NCBI GenBank assembly: GCA_002335115.1
Contig: DDCR01000098.1
Location: 1 to 15,204, forward strand
Reading direction: 5' to 3'
DNA length: 15,204 nt
Source: Oceanospirillaceae bacterium UBA2001
GTDB taxonomy: Bacteria > Pseudomonadota > Gammaproteobacteria > Pseudomonadales > Balneatricaceae
Shown piece by piece: positions 1-6,551 of this stretch (the first letter of the stretch is position 1; the number at the start of each line of letters is the position of its first letter). The translations under genes and the position numbers were made by a program. A model generated the notes under the pieces. That model made no database searches. It was not told the origin of the DNA and saw only the letters and a list, made by a program, of their open reading frames with translations.

Positions 1-275
1 AGGGCTTGGCCCATGGCCGTTGCAATGTTGGTGAGGCCTGGCCCAGTAATAACAAAACACACCCCTGGTTTTGCTGTAATTCGAGCGTAGCCATCGGCCA
101 TAAAGCCTGCACCTTGCTCATGGCGGGGCGTAATGTGCTGAATATTGGAGGCGGCTAAACCGCGGTATAACTCCAAGGTGTGCACGCCAGGGATACCAAA
201 TACAGTATCGACACCATAAGCTTCCAGCAACTCAATGATTTGTTGGCCTTTGGTTATGGTTGGTGCGTGGCTCAT
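1..275 (-). CDS. aruI: ThDP-dependent 2-ketoarginine decarboxylase, AruI-like (N-terminal part only)
   Basis: Reading from 275 down to the window edge gives 91 residues without a stop. They carry the N-terminal ThDP-binding (Pyr) domain pattern of the acetolactate synthase superfamily: YGVDTVFGIPGVHTLELYRG at about residues 19-38, the RHEQGAGFMADGYAR stretch that holds the catalytic Glu, and FVITGPGLTN. The GVHTLELYRG wording matches, from memory, Pseudomonas AruI, which decarboxylates 5-guanidino-2-oxopentanoate to 4-guanidinobutyraldehyde. The start codon overlaps the stop of the transaminase gene as ATGA (272-275), so the two are probably translationally coupled and their products act in sequence. 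The family is certain. The substrate rests on the AruH-like partner and N-terminal similarity, because the substrate-binding domains lie outside the window. Another 2-oxo acid decarboxylase or an acetolactate synthase paralogue is possible. Confidence 0.8.
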   Translation of the reverse strand, partial: MSHAPTITKGQQIIELLEAYGVDTVFGIPGVHTLELYRGLAASNIQHITPRHEQGAGFMADGYARITAKPGVCFVITGPGLTNIATAMGQA

Positions 276-1456
276 GGGTTGTCCTGCTGACATTGATCAA
301 TAAAACCTCGAATGCGCTTGCAGGCTTCTAATAACACGGCGTTATCAACGGTAAATGAAATGCGCACCCAACCGTATGAGGTTTTACCAAAAGCACCGGC
401 ATCGAGCACCGCCACCCCCGTGGCTTCATAAAGGGCGTTGGCAAACTCAAGACCGCTCATGCCCAAGGCACGCACGTCCATCATAATAAACATGCCTGCG
501 CTTGGTTTAAGAATGGGGGTGGCTTTAATGTTCTTCAGTGCCTCATAAACCAAATCGCGACGTTGTTTAAAGGTCACTCTAATGTGTTCACTTTCGGCCT
601 GTGATTCTTTTAACGCCGTGTAGGCTGCGGCTTGGGTAAATCCAGCTAAACCATACAACATACAAAGGCCCAAATTAGAAAAATGGTCAACCAGTGCCGT
701 TGGACCAATTGCCCAACCCACCCGCCAGCCTGTCATAGCATAGGTTTTTGATAGGCTGTTTAGAGTCACAGTGCGCTCAAACATACCAGGCCGGTGGGCG
801 ATGCTAATATGCTCCCCTTCAAAGATTAATTGATCATATACTTCATCCGCAATCACCCAAAGATCATGTCGTATGGCAAGATCACAAATTGAATCAATCT
901 CACTATCAGACATCATCACTCCAGTGGGGTTGTTAGGGTTGGTCACGAGTATGGCTTTAGTTTTTGGTGTAATGGCGTTAAGGGTCGCCTTGGCATCAAA
1001 TCGAAAACCACTATCTGCAGGCATCGCTACGGGTATTAAGTTTGCGCCCGATGCACCTAAAGTGGCTTCATAGGTGACATACATTGGGTCTAGGGCCAAT
1101 ATTTCGTCACCCGCATCTAATAAACATAAGCCAGCAGCAAATAACGCATTTTGAGCGCCAGCAAAAAGCATATTGATGGTTGGCATGCGGTTTGGTATGT
1201 GACTTGATTGGAACTGCTGCGCAATAACTTGCCTAACCTCACGTCGCCCTGCCACTTGTTGGTAGTGAGTGTCGCCTGCCTTTAGGGCGGCAATAGCCGC
1301 TTGGGTGATGGCTGCTGGGGTAGCAAAATCTGGATCACCCACACTTAATACAATGACATCTTTGCCGGCCATGGCATCTTTTATAGCCATTTCATGGAGG
1401 TCCCACGCAGCCGCACCTTCACCGTTGATCCGATTCGTTAATTGAGAAAATTGCAT
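272..1456 (-). CDS. aruH: Arginine:pyruvate transaminase, AruH-like (fold-type I PLP aminotransferase)
   Basis: A 394-residue class I/II aminotransferase, the usual length. Visible are LSVGDPDF near residue 37, NPNNPTG at 173-179, the PLP-contacting DEVYDQL near 204-210, and the Schiff-base lysine K237 in SLSKTYAMTGWRVGW. The N-terminal GEGAAAWDLH, PMYVTYEATLGA and LCMLYG segments match, from memory, P. aeruginosa AruH, which moves the alpha-amino group of L-arginine to pyruvate and gives 2-ketoarginine and alanine. I chose the ATG at 1454-1456 because AAGGTGA lies just upstream at normal spacing. The frame stays open for 24 more codons, but that stretch contains the likely promoter. The gene overlaps the following ThDP decarboxylase gene by four bases. 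A regulator diverges from it and a perfect inverted repeat covers its promoter. An aminotransferase for a methylated or other basic amino acid is the main alternative. Confidence 0.85.
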   Translation of the reverse strand: MQFSQLTNRINGEGAAAWDLHEMAIKDAMAGKDVIVLSVGDPDFATPAAITQAAIAALKAGDTHYQQVAGRREVRQVIAQQFQSSHIPNRMPTINMLFAGAQNALFAAGLCLLDAGDEILALDPMYVTYEATLGASGANLIPVAMPADSGFRFDAKATLNAITPKTKAILVTNPNNPTGVMMSDSEIDSICDLAIRHDLWVIADEVYDQLIFEGEHISIAHRPGMFERTVTLNSLSKTYAMTGWRVGWAIGPTALVDHFSNLGLCMLYGLAGFTQAAAYTALKESQAESEHIRVTFKQRRDLVYEALKNIKATPILKPSAGMFIMMDVRALGMSGLEFANALYEATGVAVLDAGAFGKTSYGWVRISFTVDNAVLLEACKRIRGFIDQCQQDNP

Positions 1457-1484
1457 AGTCACCTTGACCGTGTGAGCGCTATTG

Positions 1485-1500
1485 TTGAACGATCGTCCAA
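1485..1500. promoter_or_regulatory. Second, near-perfect palindrome next to the operator
   Basis: TTGAACGATCGTCCAA is symmetric except for one base pair (A against C at the fourth position of each arm). It abuts the -10 element of the transaminase promoter and covers the likely transcription start. Its TTGAACG half-site resembles, from memory, BetI-type operators, which fits the BetI-like regulator next door. It could be a second site for the same protein. Confidence 0.4.
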
Positions 1501-1528
1501 TACTATTGAGCACTTGCTCAATAGTCAA
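1500..1528 (-). promoter_or_regulatory. Sigma-70-type promoter of the transaminase/decarboxylase operon
   Basis: On the minus strand TTGACT (1523-1528, five of six matches to TTGACA) is followed after exactly 17 bp by TAGTAT (1500-1505, four of six to TATAAT). The predicted start of transcription, near 1493, leaves a leader of about 37 nt before the ATG at 1456. The 17-bp spacer is almost entirely made of the inverted repeat at 1502-1525, so a bound repressor would block RNA polymerase directly. Confidence 0.6.
1502..1525. promoter_or_regulatory. Operator: perfect 10-bp inverted repeat between -35 and -10
   Basis: ACTATTGAGC and its exact reverse complement GCTCAATAGT flank a 4-bp centre (ACTT). 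The repeat lies in the spacer of the transaminase promoter and upstream of the divergent TetR-family gene. Size and symmetry fit a TetR dimer site, and the position fits repression of the operon and probably autoregulation. That the neighbouring regulator binds here is inference. Confidence 0.65.
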
Positions 1529-1576
1529 ATAAAGCCGACAATTAAGCTTATCCCCTTGGCCTGTTTTGGAACTACC

Positions 1577-2194
1577 GTGAAGAAGAAATCAGATCGTTTA
1601 TCTCCCCCTGAAAGGCGCAGTCAGCTGATTGAAGCTACCCTTATCTGCTTAATGCGTGAGGGTGCAAGGGGTTTATCATCGCGCAAAATTTGTGCTCAAG
1701 CTCAGGTTTCAGTGGGGCTGCTTAATCATCACTTTTCTCGCCAAGAGCAGCTAGTGGCCGCCGCCTACGAGGAAAGTTCTCGGCGCCACCATGAAACCTT
1801 AAGGGCACGTATACAAGCGGATGCGCAGAACCAAGACGCACCCATAAAAACCCTGGTATCCTGTGCCTTTGAGGAAGATATTATGCACCCAGATCAGTTG
1901 CGAGCCTGGGTCGTGTTTTGGTCTAAAACCATCGATTCTAAAATGATGAGAGCCACTCATGACCGCATTAATGAAAGACTGCAGTCTTATCTTATCGAAG
2001 TGCTTGCGCAGTCTTTGCCTAACTGTGCAGGTGATCTGCGCGTATTAGCCATTGAGTACAGTGCATTAGTAGACGGCCTGTGGCTGGATTGGAGCCTTAA
2101 CGGAAAACACCAAAGCGCTGAACTGTGGCAAACTATTTTAAATCAGTGGTTAGATCGAACCTTAGCTCTGGCTAGTGCACCAGTACCTGACTGA
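1577..2194 (+). CDS. TetR/BetI-like transcriptional repressor
   Basis: The product is about 205 residues, typical for TetR/AcrR proteins. After a basic [13 protein letters not shown] tail comes the N-terminal helix-turn-helix: [20 protein letters not shown], then [21 protein letters not shown] with the recognition helix, then the linker [14 protein letters not shown]. The C-terminal ligand domain has the BetI-like LRAWVVFW and [12 protein letters not shown] patterns. The frame is open back to 1442, but a longer start would place coding sequence inside the divergent promoter, so I favour the GTG at 1577, which has only a weak GGA upstream. A TTG at 1556 is also possible. The gene diverges from the transaminase gene and its 3' end overlaps the ABC ATPase gene by 23 bp. 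It probably senses a substrate or intermediate of the arginine-type pathway. Confidence 0.8.
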   Translation: MKKKSDRLSPPERRSQLIEATLICLMREGARGLSSRKICAQAQVSVGLLNHHFSRQEQLVAAAYEESSRRHHETLRARIQADAQNQDAPIKTLVSCAFEEDIMHPDQLRAWVVFWSKTIDSKMMRATHDRINERLQSYLIEVLAQSLPNCAGDLRVLAIEYSALVDGLWLDWSLNGKHQSAELWQTILNQWLDRTLALASAPVPD

Positions 2195-2933
2195 GGAATT
2201 TCTTGGTGCGATCTGATTGTGGATTTTCGAAGAACGCTATGGGCTCATTTGACTCGACAATTCTGCCTTCATCCATAAACACCACCCGATCAGCCACTTT
2301 CTTAGCGAATCCCATTTCATGGGTAACAACGATCATTGTCATGCCACTTTGGGCGAGGTCGGTCATGGTGTCGAGTACTTCAGATACCATTTCAGGATCG
2401 AGTGCTGAGGTTGGTTCGTCAAACAGCATAACTTTTGGGTGCATGCACAAACTGCGGGCGATCGCCACGCGCTGCTGCTGCCCACCTGATAATTGGGCTG
2501 GATATTTGTCCGCTTGTTCTGGAATATTAACCCGTTCTAAATACTTCATGGCTATATTGTGGGCATCCTCAGGTGGCACTTTATTAACCCACATAGGACC
2601 TGCAGTGCAATTTTCTAAAACAGTCATGTGCGGGAACAAATTAAAATGTTGAAACACCATGCCCACTTCAGAGCGAACTTTATCGATGTCTTTCATCCGT
2701 TGATGTAATTCAACCCCATTTACGTTGACCGAACCTGACTGATGCGCCTCAAGTCGATTTAAACATCTTATGAGGGTTGATTTGCCAGACCCAGAAGGGC
2801 CACAAATAACCATACGCTCACCAATACTAATCTCCAAGTTAATGTCAGTGAGGGCATGAAAGTCGCCATAGTATTTATTCATTTGTCTAATGGAAATAAT
2901 GGGACCTTTGGTATTGTGCTTTGTTTCAGACAT
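2172..2933 (-). CDS. Polar amino-acid ABC transporter ATPase (GlnQ/HisP type)
   Basis: A 253-residue ATPase that powers uptake of a polar or basic amino acid at the inner face of the cytoplasmic membrane. All motifs are intact: Walker [10 protein letters not shown] at 45-53, Q-loop Gln95 in FQHFNLFPH, signature LSGGQQQR at 148-155, Walker B VMLFDEP at 168-174 with the D-loop SALDPE, and switch His205 in VTHEMGFA. The length and the [13 protein letters not shown] segment are those of the GlnQ/HisP/AapP family. It is the last gene of the binding protein-permease-ATPase operon and begins 3 bp after the permease stop. Its 3' end runs into the convergent TetR gene. The substrate cannot be read from an ATPase. 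The neighbours suggest arginine or a methylated or guanidino amino acid. Confidence 0.9.
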   Translation of the reverse strand: MSETKHNTKGPIISIRQMNKYYGDFHALTDINLEISIGERMVICGPSGSGKSTLIRCLNRLEAHQSGSVNVNGVELHQRMKDIDKVRSEVGMVFQHFNLFPHMTVLENCTAGPMWVNKVPPEDAHNIAMKYLERVNIPEQADKYPAQLSGGQQQRVAIARSLCMHPKVMLFDEPTSALDPEMVSEVLDTMTDLAQSGMTMIVVTHEMGFAKKVADRVVFMDEGRIVESNEPIAFFENPQSDRTKKFLSQVLVH

Positions 2934-2936
2934 TAC

Positions 2937-3911
2937 TTATCTCGATTGTTGTTTTTTGTATTTACGTTCGATACGTGACTGAATAAGCTCTAATACCATG
3001 GTCATCATCCAGTAAAGCATGGCCGCCGTGATGAGCATTTCCATGTGGTTAAAGGTTTTATTGCCCAAGGTGCGGGCGAGAAACATCAGTTCCCAAACAC
3101 CAATGACGGATACCAGTGAACTGTCTTTGAGCATTGCAATAAATTGGTTTCCAGTGGGTGGAATAATTAAAGGTATAGACTGGGGCAAAATTATCTTACG
3201 CATAATCAGACCAAATTTGAAACCCAGCGCACGTGATCCCTCCCACTGGCCATGATCAATACTCATAATACCTGCGCGAAAAATTTCAGTCATATAAGCC
3301 CCATAACAAAGAGACAAGGCAATAATGCCGGCTGGCACAGCATCAATGACATAGCCAATTTGAGGGAAGCCCAAATAAATAAGGTAGACCTGCATCAATA
3401 AGGGTAACCCTCGAAAAAATGAAGTGTAAAAACTGGCAATGGCATAAGCAAAGCCGTTGGATGACATTTTTGCAACGGCTCCTATAATTGCAATAAAGGA
3501 AGCGATGACTATGGAGATAGCCGAAACATATAAGGTGGTGAAAATACCCTGTGTGACCATAAACCAAATCTTACTTCGAATGAATTCAAAACTCAGGTCA
3601 AAGCTATAAAAAAAGGATAGAAAAAGAATCAATAGTTGGAGCCAAACAGTGATGACTTGAAGGCGAAAATTAGGTATCCAGCTTATTGCTAGTAGATTTA
3701 AAACGAGAAGAACTGCCGACATAGAGGCAGTGACACAGCGACCATAAAAACCACTTTTTTCAGGATCACCGAGGGCGGGTTCAAGCAGGTGCCCCACGAT
3801 AGATTGAGATGGGTCGAAAATAAAAAAGCAAATAAAAATGGTAGTAAAAAGAAAAGCTATGAATTTAGGTTTTCTCATTATTATGTCTTCAGTGACTGTG
3901 TCCTGAATCAA
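2937..3911 (-). CDS. Amino-acid ABC transporter permease with extended N-terminus (HisM/GlnP family)
   Basis: A 324-residue inner-membrane permease. The C-terminal two thirds is the standard HisM/GlnQ-associated domain: ITTLYVSAISIVIASF-type helices, SFFRGLPLLMQVYLIYLGFP, and the EAA coupling loop around EGSRALGFKFGLIMRKIILP. It is about 100 residues longer than the usual 220, owing to an N-terminal part with three more hydrophobic segments (about 16-32, 60-77, 86-104), as in the long AapM/BztC-type permeases. Only one permease gene is present, so a homodimer is likely. A TTG at 3909-3911 is the best start because AGGAG lies 6 bases upstream. The ATG at 3876-3878 has only a weak site and would lose 11 residues. 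The gene lies between the binding-protein and ATPase genes. Confidence 0.85.
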   Translation of the reverse strand: MIQDTVTEDIIMRKPKFIAFLFTTIFICFFIFDPSQSIVGHLLEPALGDPEKSGFYGRCVTASMSAVLLVLNLLAISWIPNFRLQVITVWLQLLILFLSFFYSFDLSFEFIRSKIWFMVTQGIFTTLYVSAISIVIASFIAIIGAVAKMSSNGFAYAIASFYTSFFRGLPLLMQVYLIYLGFPQIGYVIDAVPAGIIALSLCYGAYMTEIFRAGIMSIDHGQWEGSRALGFKFGLIMRKIILPQSIPLIIPPTGNQFIAMLKDSSLVSVIGVWELMFLARTLGNKTFNHMEMLITAAMLYWMMTMVLELIQSRIERKYKKQQSR

Positions 3912-3977
3912 AATTAGCTCCTACCTTTAAATAGTTTGAATGACTAATATTGAGAGGCGATCTAGACCATCTTCAAT

Positions 3978-4008
3978 ACACCCGAGCATGACTTGAATGC
4001 TCGAGTGT
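3978..4008 (-). repeat. Intercistronic stem-loop between binding-protein and permease genes
   Basis: Two 12-base arms (3978-3989 and 3997-4008) are complementary except for one pair, around a 7-base loop. No T-run follows on the minus strand, so it does not look like a strong terminator. In ABC operons such a hairpin after the binding-protein gene often protects the upstream mRNA and raises binding protein over permease. That role is inferred here. Confidence 0.5.
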
Positions 4009-4039
4009 AAGAGGCAATCCAAATAAGTTGGTTTGTCGT

Positions 4040-4870
4040 TTATTTAACTGTTGCGTAGTCTACGCCATACCACTTTTTCGATATGGTCGTTAATGTACCG
4101 TCCGTTCGCATTGCTGCAACGATGCTAGCAACTTTTGCGTTAAGTTCATTATCACCTAGGTCAACCGTTACCGCCAATGGCTCGTAAAATACGGGTGTTC
4201 CAACCACTTTAAGTGGATAGCCATTATTAATAGCTTCTAAAATCGTTGGCAAACTACTGACGACGCCATCAAGTCGAACGCCATTACCAAGACGCAGATC
4301 ATCAAGAGCAACCACTGAGGTTTCGTATGATTTGACGACAGGATTATCTATTTCATAACTAAACGCAGGCGCACCTTCAGCATCAATGACTAAATCGTGA
4401 TTTAAATACAGCTCAAAGGTAGTGCCAGTGCCAGTGCCTATTTTCATGCCACTTAGGGCAGAAACTTGAGAAACTTTGGAGCTCTTATGCACTGCCACCG
4501 AGGCCGGTGTGTAGTAGTAAACCGCAGGGAAAGATAAAACTTTGGCGCGTTGTTTCGTGGGTGTCATCGATCCTACATGCATATCCCAACGGCCATACCA
4601 ATTCCCCGCAGTAATGACATCCCAGTTAGGTGTTATGAACTCAACCTCGGCCCCAAGACGTTTGGCAATTTCCCGAGCCACATCAACGTCAAACCCGTCC
4701 ATTTTATTATCATCATTGATAAACGATTGTGGTGGCCAGTTGGCGTCAGTAGCTATTTTGATCGTTTTGCTAGACATAATTTTATCAAGTACAGCACCTG
4801 CATTTGCGCTATTAACTGAAAGTAAGCCAGCTATTAGAAGGGTACCTAGTAAGGGTTTCAAAAGTTTCAT
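4040..4870 (-). CDS. Periplasmic amino-acid-binding protein of the ABC importer
   Basis: A 276-residue type 2 periplasmic binding protein (SBP_bac_3 family). A classic signal peptide is visible: MKLLK, a hydrophobic core at about 7-19, and SANA before Gly25 as the cleavage site. The mature part begins with KTIKIATDANWPPQSF, then MDGFDVDVAREIAKRLGAEVEFI, the hallmark of amino-acid-binding members. GRWDMHVGSMTPTKQRAKVLSFP is the second conserved block. It captures the substrate for the permease and ATPase encoded downstream in the same operon. AAGGAAGA lies upstream of the ATG. The divergent neighbour is a dimethylargininase-like hydrolase, which together with the AruH-like enzyme suggests an arginine-type ligand. 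The actual ligand cannot be read from the sequence. Confidence 0.9.
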   Translation of the reverse strand: MKLLKPLLGTLLIAGLLSVNSANAGAVLDKIMSSKTIKIATDANWPPQSFINDDNKMDGFDVDVAREIAKRLGAEVEFITPNWDVITAGNWYGRWDMHVGSMTPTKQRAKVLSFPAVYYYTPASVAVHKSSKVSQVSALSGMKIGTGTGTTFELYLNHDLVIDAEGAPAFSYEIDNPVVKSYETSVVALDDLRLGNGVRLDGVVSSLPTILEAINNGYPLKVVGTPVFYEPLAVTVDLGDNELNAKVASIVAAMRTDGTLTTISKKWYGVDYATVK

Positions 4871-5292
4871 GTTGAAGTCTTCCTTTTTTTATTTTTCATA
4901 GTTTTTAATCAACTAGGCAGCGAAACAAGGTTTGCTCCAGTTGTTAGAGCCCACTATACACGGATTCTCACCACAGACGATAGCATGGGCCTGATTAAAT
5001 AAAAGAAACTAAATCGACAAAAATTGGACTTTGATTCCAGTATAAATCCCTCATAAAACCATCGTTTTGTAACTGGCGCCTTTTAAAAGGGATTCGACGC
5101 TGCGTTATCTGGTCACTGTGACAATTTAATTCTCAACCTGACAGGGCCATTAAATGATGACAGGCTTTACTTCATTGCAGCATGTTTGTAGCATCGCGTT
5201 AACGCATTACTGGTTAAATAACACGTTAATTATGTCAGTGAAGTGATTACACCATTGTTAAATATTACAAAGTTTCAACAAGGAAACACCCT
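4871..5292. promoter_or_regulatory. 422-bp divergent control region between importer and hydrolase genes
   Basis: I find no convincing gene here. The stretch must hold promoters for both flanking transcription units, but I see no clear -35/-10 pair. It does hold candidate protein sites: TGACA at 5119, 5139 and 5158, 19-20 bp apart; the palindrome GTCACTGTGAC (5112-5122) around the first of these; a palindrome GCGTTAACGC (5196-5205); and CCTTTTAAAAGG (5079-5090). AAGGA at the right end is the ribosome site of the hydrolase gene. Confidence 0.5.
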
Positions 5293-6168
5293 ATGCCCAG
5301 CTTCGGTTGCCAGTCCATGTCATTACCCTTACAACGTGTGTTGATGCGGGCGCCACGCGAGAGCCTGTTAAATGCCAACCCTCAGCAATGGCACTACGGT
5401 CCAACATTTGATGGGGCTAAAGCGCTAAAACAATATCAATTTTTCCGTAGTTTAGTGGCCGCCTGTGGTACAGAAATTATTGATATCGAAGACCATAACG
5501 ATGGTTTATCAGATGCTATGTTTACTTTTGACCCCTCACTCGTGAGTGATCATGGCGCTATTATTCTTAATATGGGTAAGCCCTTGCGTAAGGCAGAACC
5601 CGTTCTGCATGAGCAGGCTTATATCAATGCGGGCATCCCGATTTTAGGGCATGTGAAAGGTGAAGGGCAGATTGAAGGTGGGGATTGTATTTGGTTGGAC
5701 CACAATACTCTTGCGGTGGGACGCGGATTTCGCTCTAACCAAGCGGGAATAGATCAACTTAATGCGATGTTGAACTCTCATGGGGTGCAAGTATTAGGGT
5801 TTGATTTGCCCGTTTGGCAGGGTGCAGAAGCCTGTTTGCACCTAATGTCGGTGATCTCACCCTTGGCCCCACAGTTAGCTTTAATTCACGCGCCTTTAGT
5901 ACCTACAGCCCTTTTTCAGTTAATGCAGTCGATGGGCATTGAGTTAATTGAAGCTCCTGATGATGAATTTATGGCCAGCAGTGGTCTTAATCTAAATGTG
6001 CTTCCAACGGCACCTTCACAGTGTATTATGATTGATGATTTCCCAGCCACCAAGGCCGTAATGGAAGCTGCCGGCTGCGAGGTGAAGGTTTTTGCTGGTG
6101 ATGCTTTGTGTATTGCTTGCGAGGGAGGCCCTACTTGCTTAACTCGGCCAGTTCATAGGGCTTACTGA
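5293..6168 (+). CDS. Dimethylargininase / arginine deiminase-family amidinohydrolase
   Basis: A 291-residue member of the amidinotransferase/DDAH superfamily. The catalytic set is recognisable: DAMFTFDP (74-81) in the substrate pocket, EGGD at 128-131 with Glu128, His183 in the CLHLMSV segment, and the nucleophile Cys282 in GGPTCLTRPV close to the C-terminus. Length and spacing match bacterial DDAH, which splits asymmetric dimethylarginine or monomethylarginine into citrulline and a methylamine. The start at 5293 has AAGGA 8 bases upstream. The gene diverges from an amino-acid importer and sits near AruH/AruI-like genes, so a guanidino or methylated arginine substrate is plausible. Members of this superfamily also include arginine deiminases and amidinotransferases, and sequence reading alone does not separate them. 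Confidence 0.8.
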   Translation: MPSFGCQSMSLPLQRVLMRAPRESLLNANPQQWHYGPTFDGAKALKQYQFFRSLVAACGTEIIDIEDHNDGLSDAMFTFDPSLVSDHGAIILNMGKPLRKAEPVLHEQAYINAGIPILGHVKGEGQIEGGDCIWLDHNTLAVGRGFRSNQAGIDQLNAMLNSHGVQVLGFDLPVWQGAEACLHLMSVISPLAPQLALIHAPLVPTALFQLMQSMGIELIEAPDDEFMASSGLNLNVLPTAPSQCIMIDDFPATKAVMEAAGCEVKVFAGDALCIACEGGPTCLTRPVHRAY

Positions 6169-6228
6169 TAACTTTATCCATTGACCTGACGAACGAACCT
6201 TGTCAACGAACCTGACTCAGAGATGCTG

Positions 6229-6459
6229 CTAACGATCAATAAAAAATTGGTGCAACGGTGGCATAACCTGAAATATTTCAACGCCTAATCCCTTGACCCT
6301 ATGAGTAGGCCAATAGGGATCGTGGAGCATGAATATGATTTTTGGTACCGTATCCTCAGGCTTAACATCGGTCCTACGATAAACTAAAAAGCCCTGCTGG
6401 AAAGACGCGTTAACATCCCATTGGGGCGTGTTACGAAGTGATTCACAGTTTGCGTTCAT
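6229..6459 (-). pseudogene. Remnant of an Old Yellow Enzyme gene fused to unrelated sequence
   Basis: The last 33 codons read MLHDPYWPTH...PLHQFFIDR and end in TAG at 6229-6231. They align without gaps to the C-terminus of the intact Old Yellow Enzyme at 12880-13971, with 26 of 33 residues identical by my count and the same stop codon. The homology stops abruptly at about 6331, where the intact enzyme continues with LLARA but this frame has VPKIIF. The preceding 43 residues, starting with an ATG at 6459 and only a weak ribosome site, resemble nothing I know. The open frame is therefore a chimera of about 100 bp of duplicated 3' end and unknown sequence, probably not a functional protein. It fills most of the gap between the hydrolase and MmgE/PrpD genes. 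Confidence 0.75.
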
Positions 6460-6551
6460 AAGTTTTTTTCTTGTCGAATTAGTGTCTTATTTTTAATCAT
6501 TTGAATGTTACCTTGGACGGTGTTCACTCGTATTAAAATGGAGCTCACTTA

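Noticed and set aside
1457..1528. 24-codon N-terminal extension of the transaminase
   Set aside because: The extension overlaps the -35, operator and likely transcription start. The ATG at 1456 has a good ribosome site and gives the usual AruH N-terminus.
2203..2652. 149-codon plus-strand open frame opposite the ABC ATPase gene
   Set aside because: It is a shadow of the ATPase gene. The minus-strand product has all ATPase motifs, and this frame has Ser/Cys-rich composition and no family pattern.
4542..4901. 119-codon plus-strand open frame opposite the binding-protein gene
   Set aside because: It is a shadow of the binding-protein gene, whose signal peptide and ligand domain are clear on the other strand.
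5079..5090. Palindrome CCTTTTAAAAGG as an operator
   Set aside because: It is a simple AT-rich symmetric run with no clear link to a promoter element. I mention it only as part of the control region.
6180..6218. Repeated ACGAACCT units after the hydrolase gene
   Set aside because: There are only two imperfect short copies, with no array structure or hairpin.
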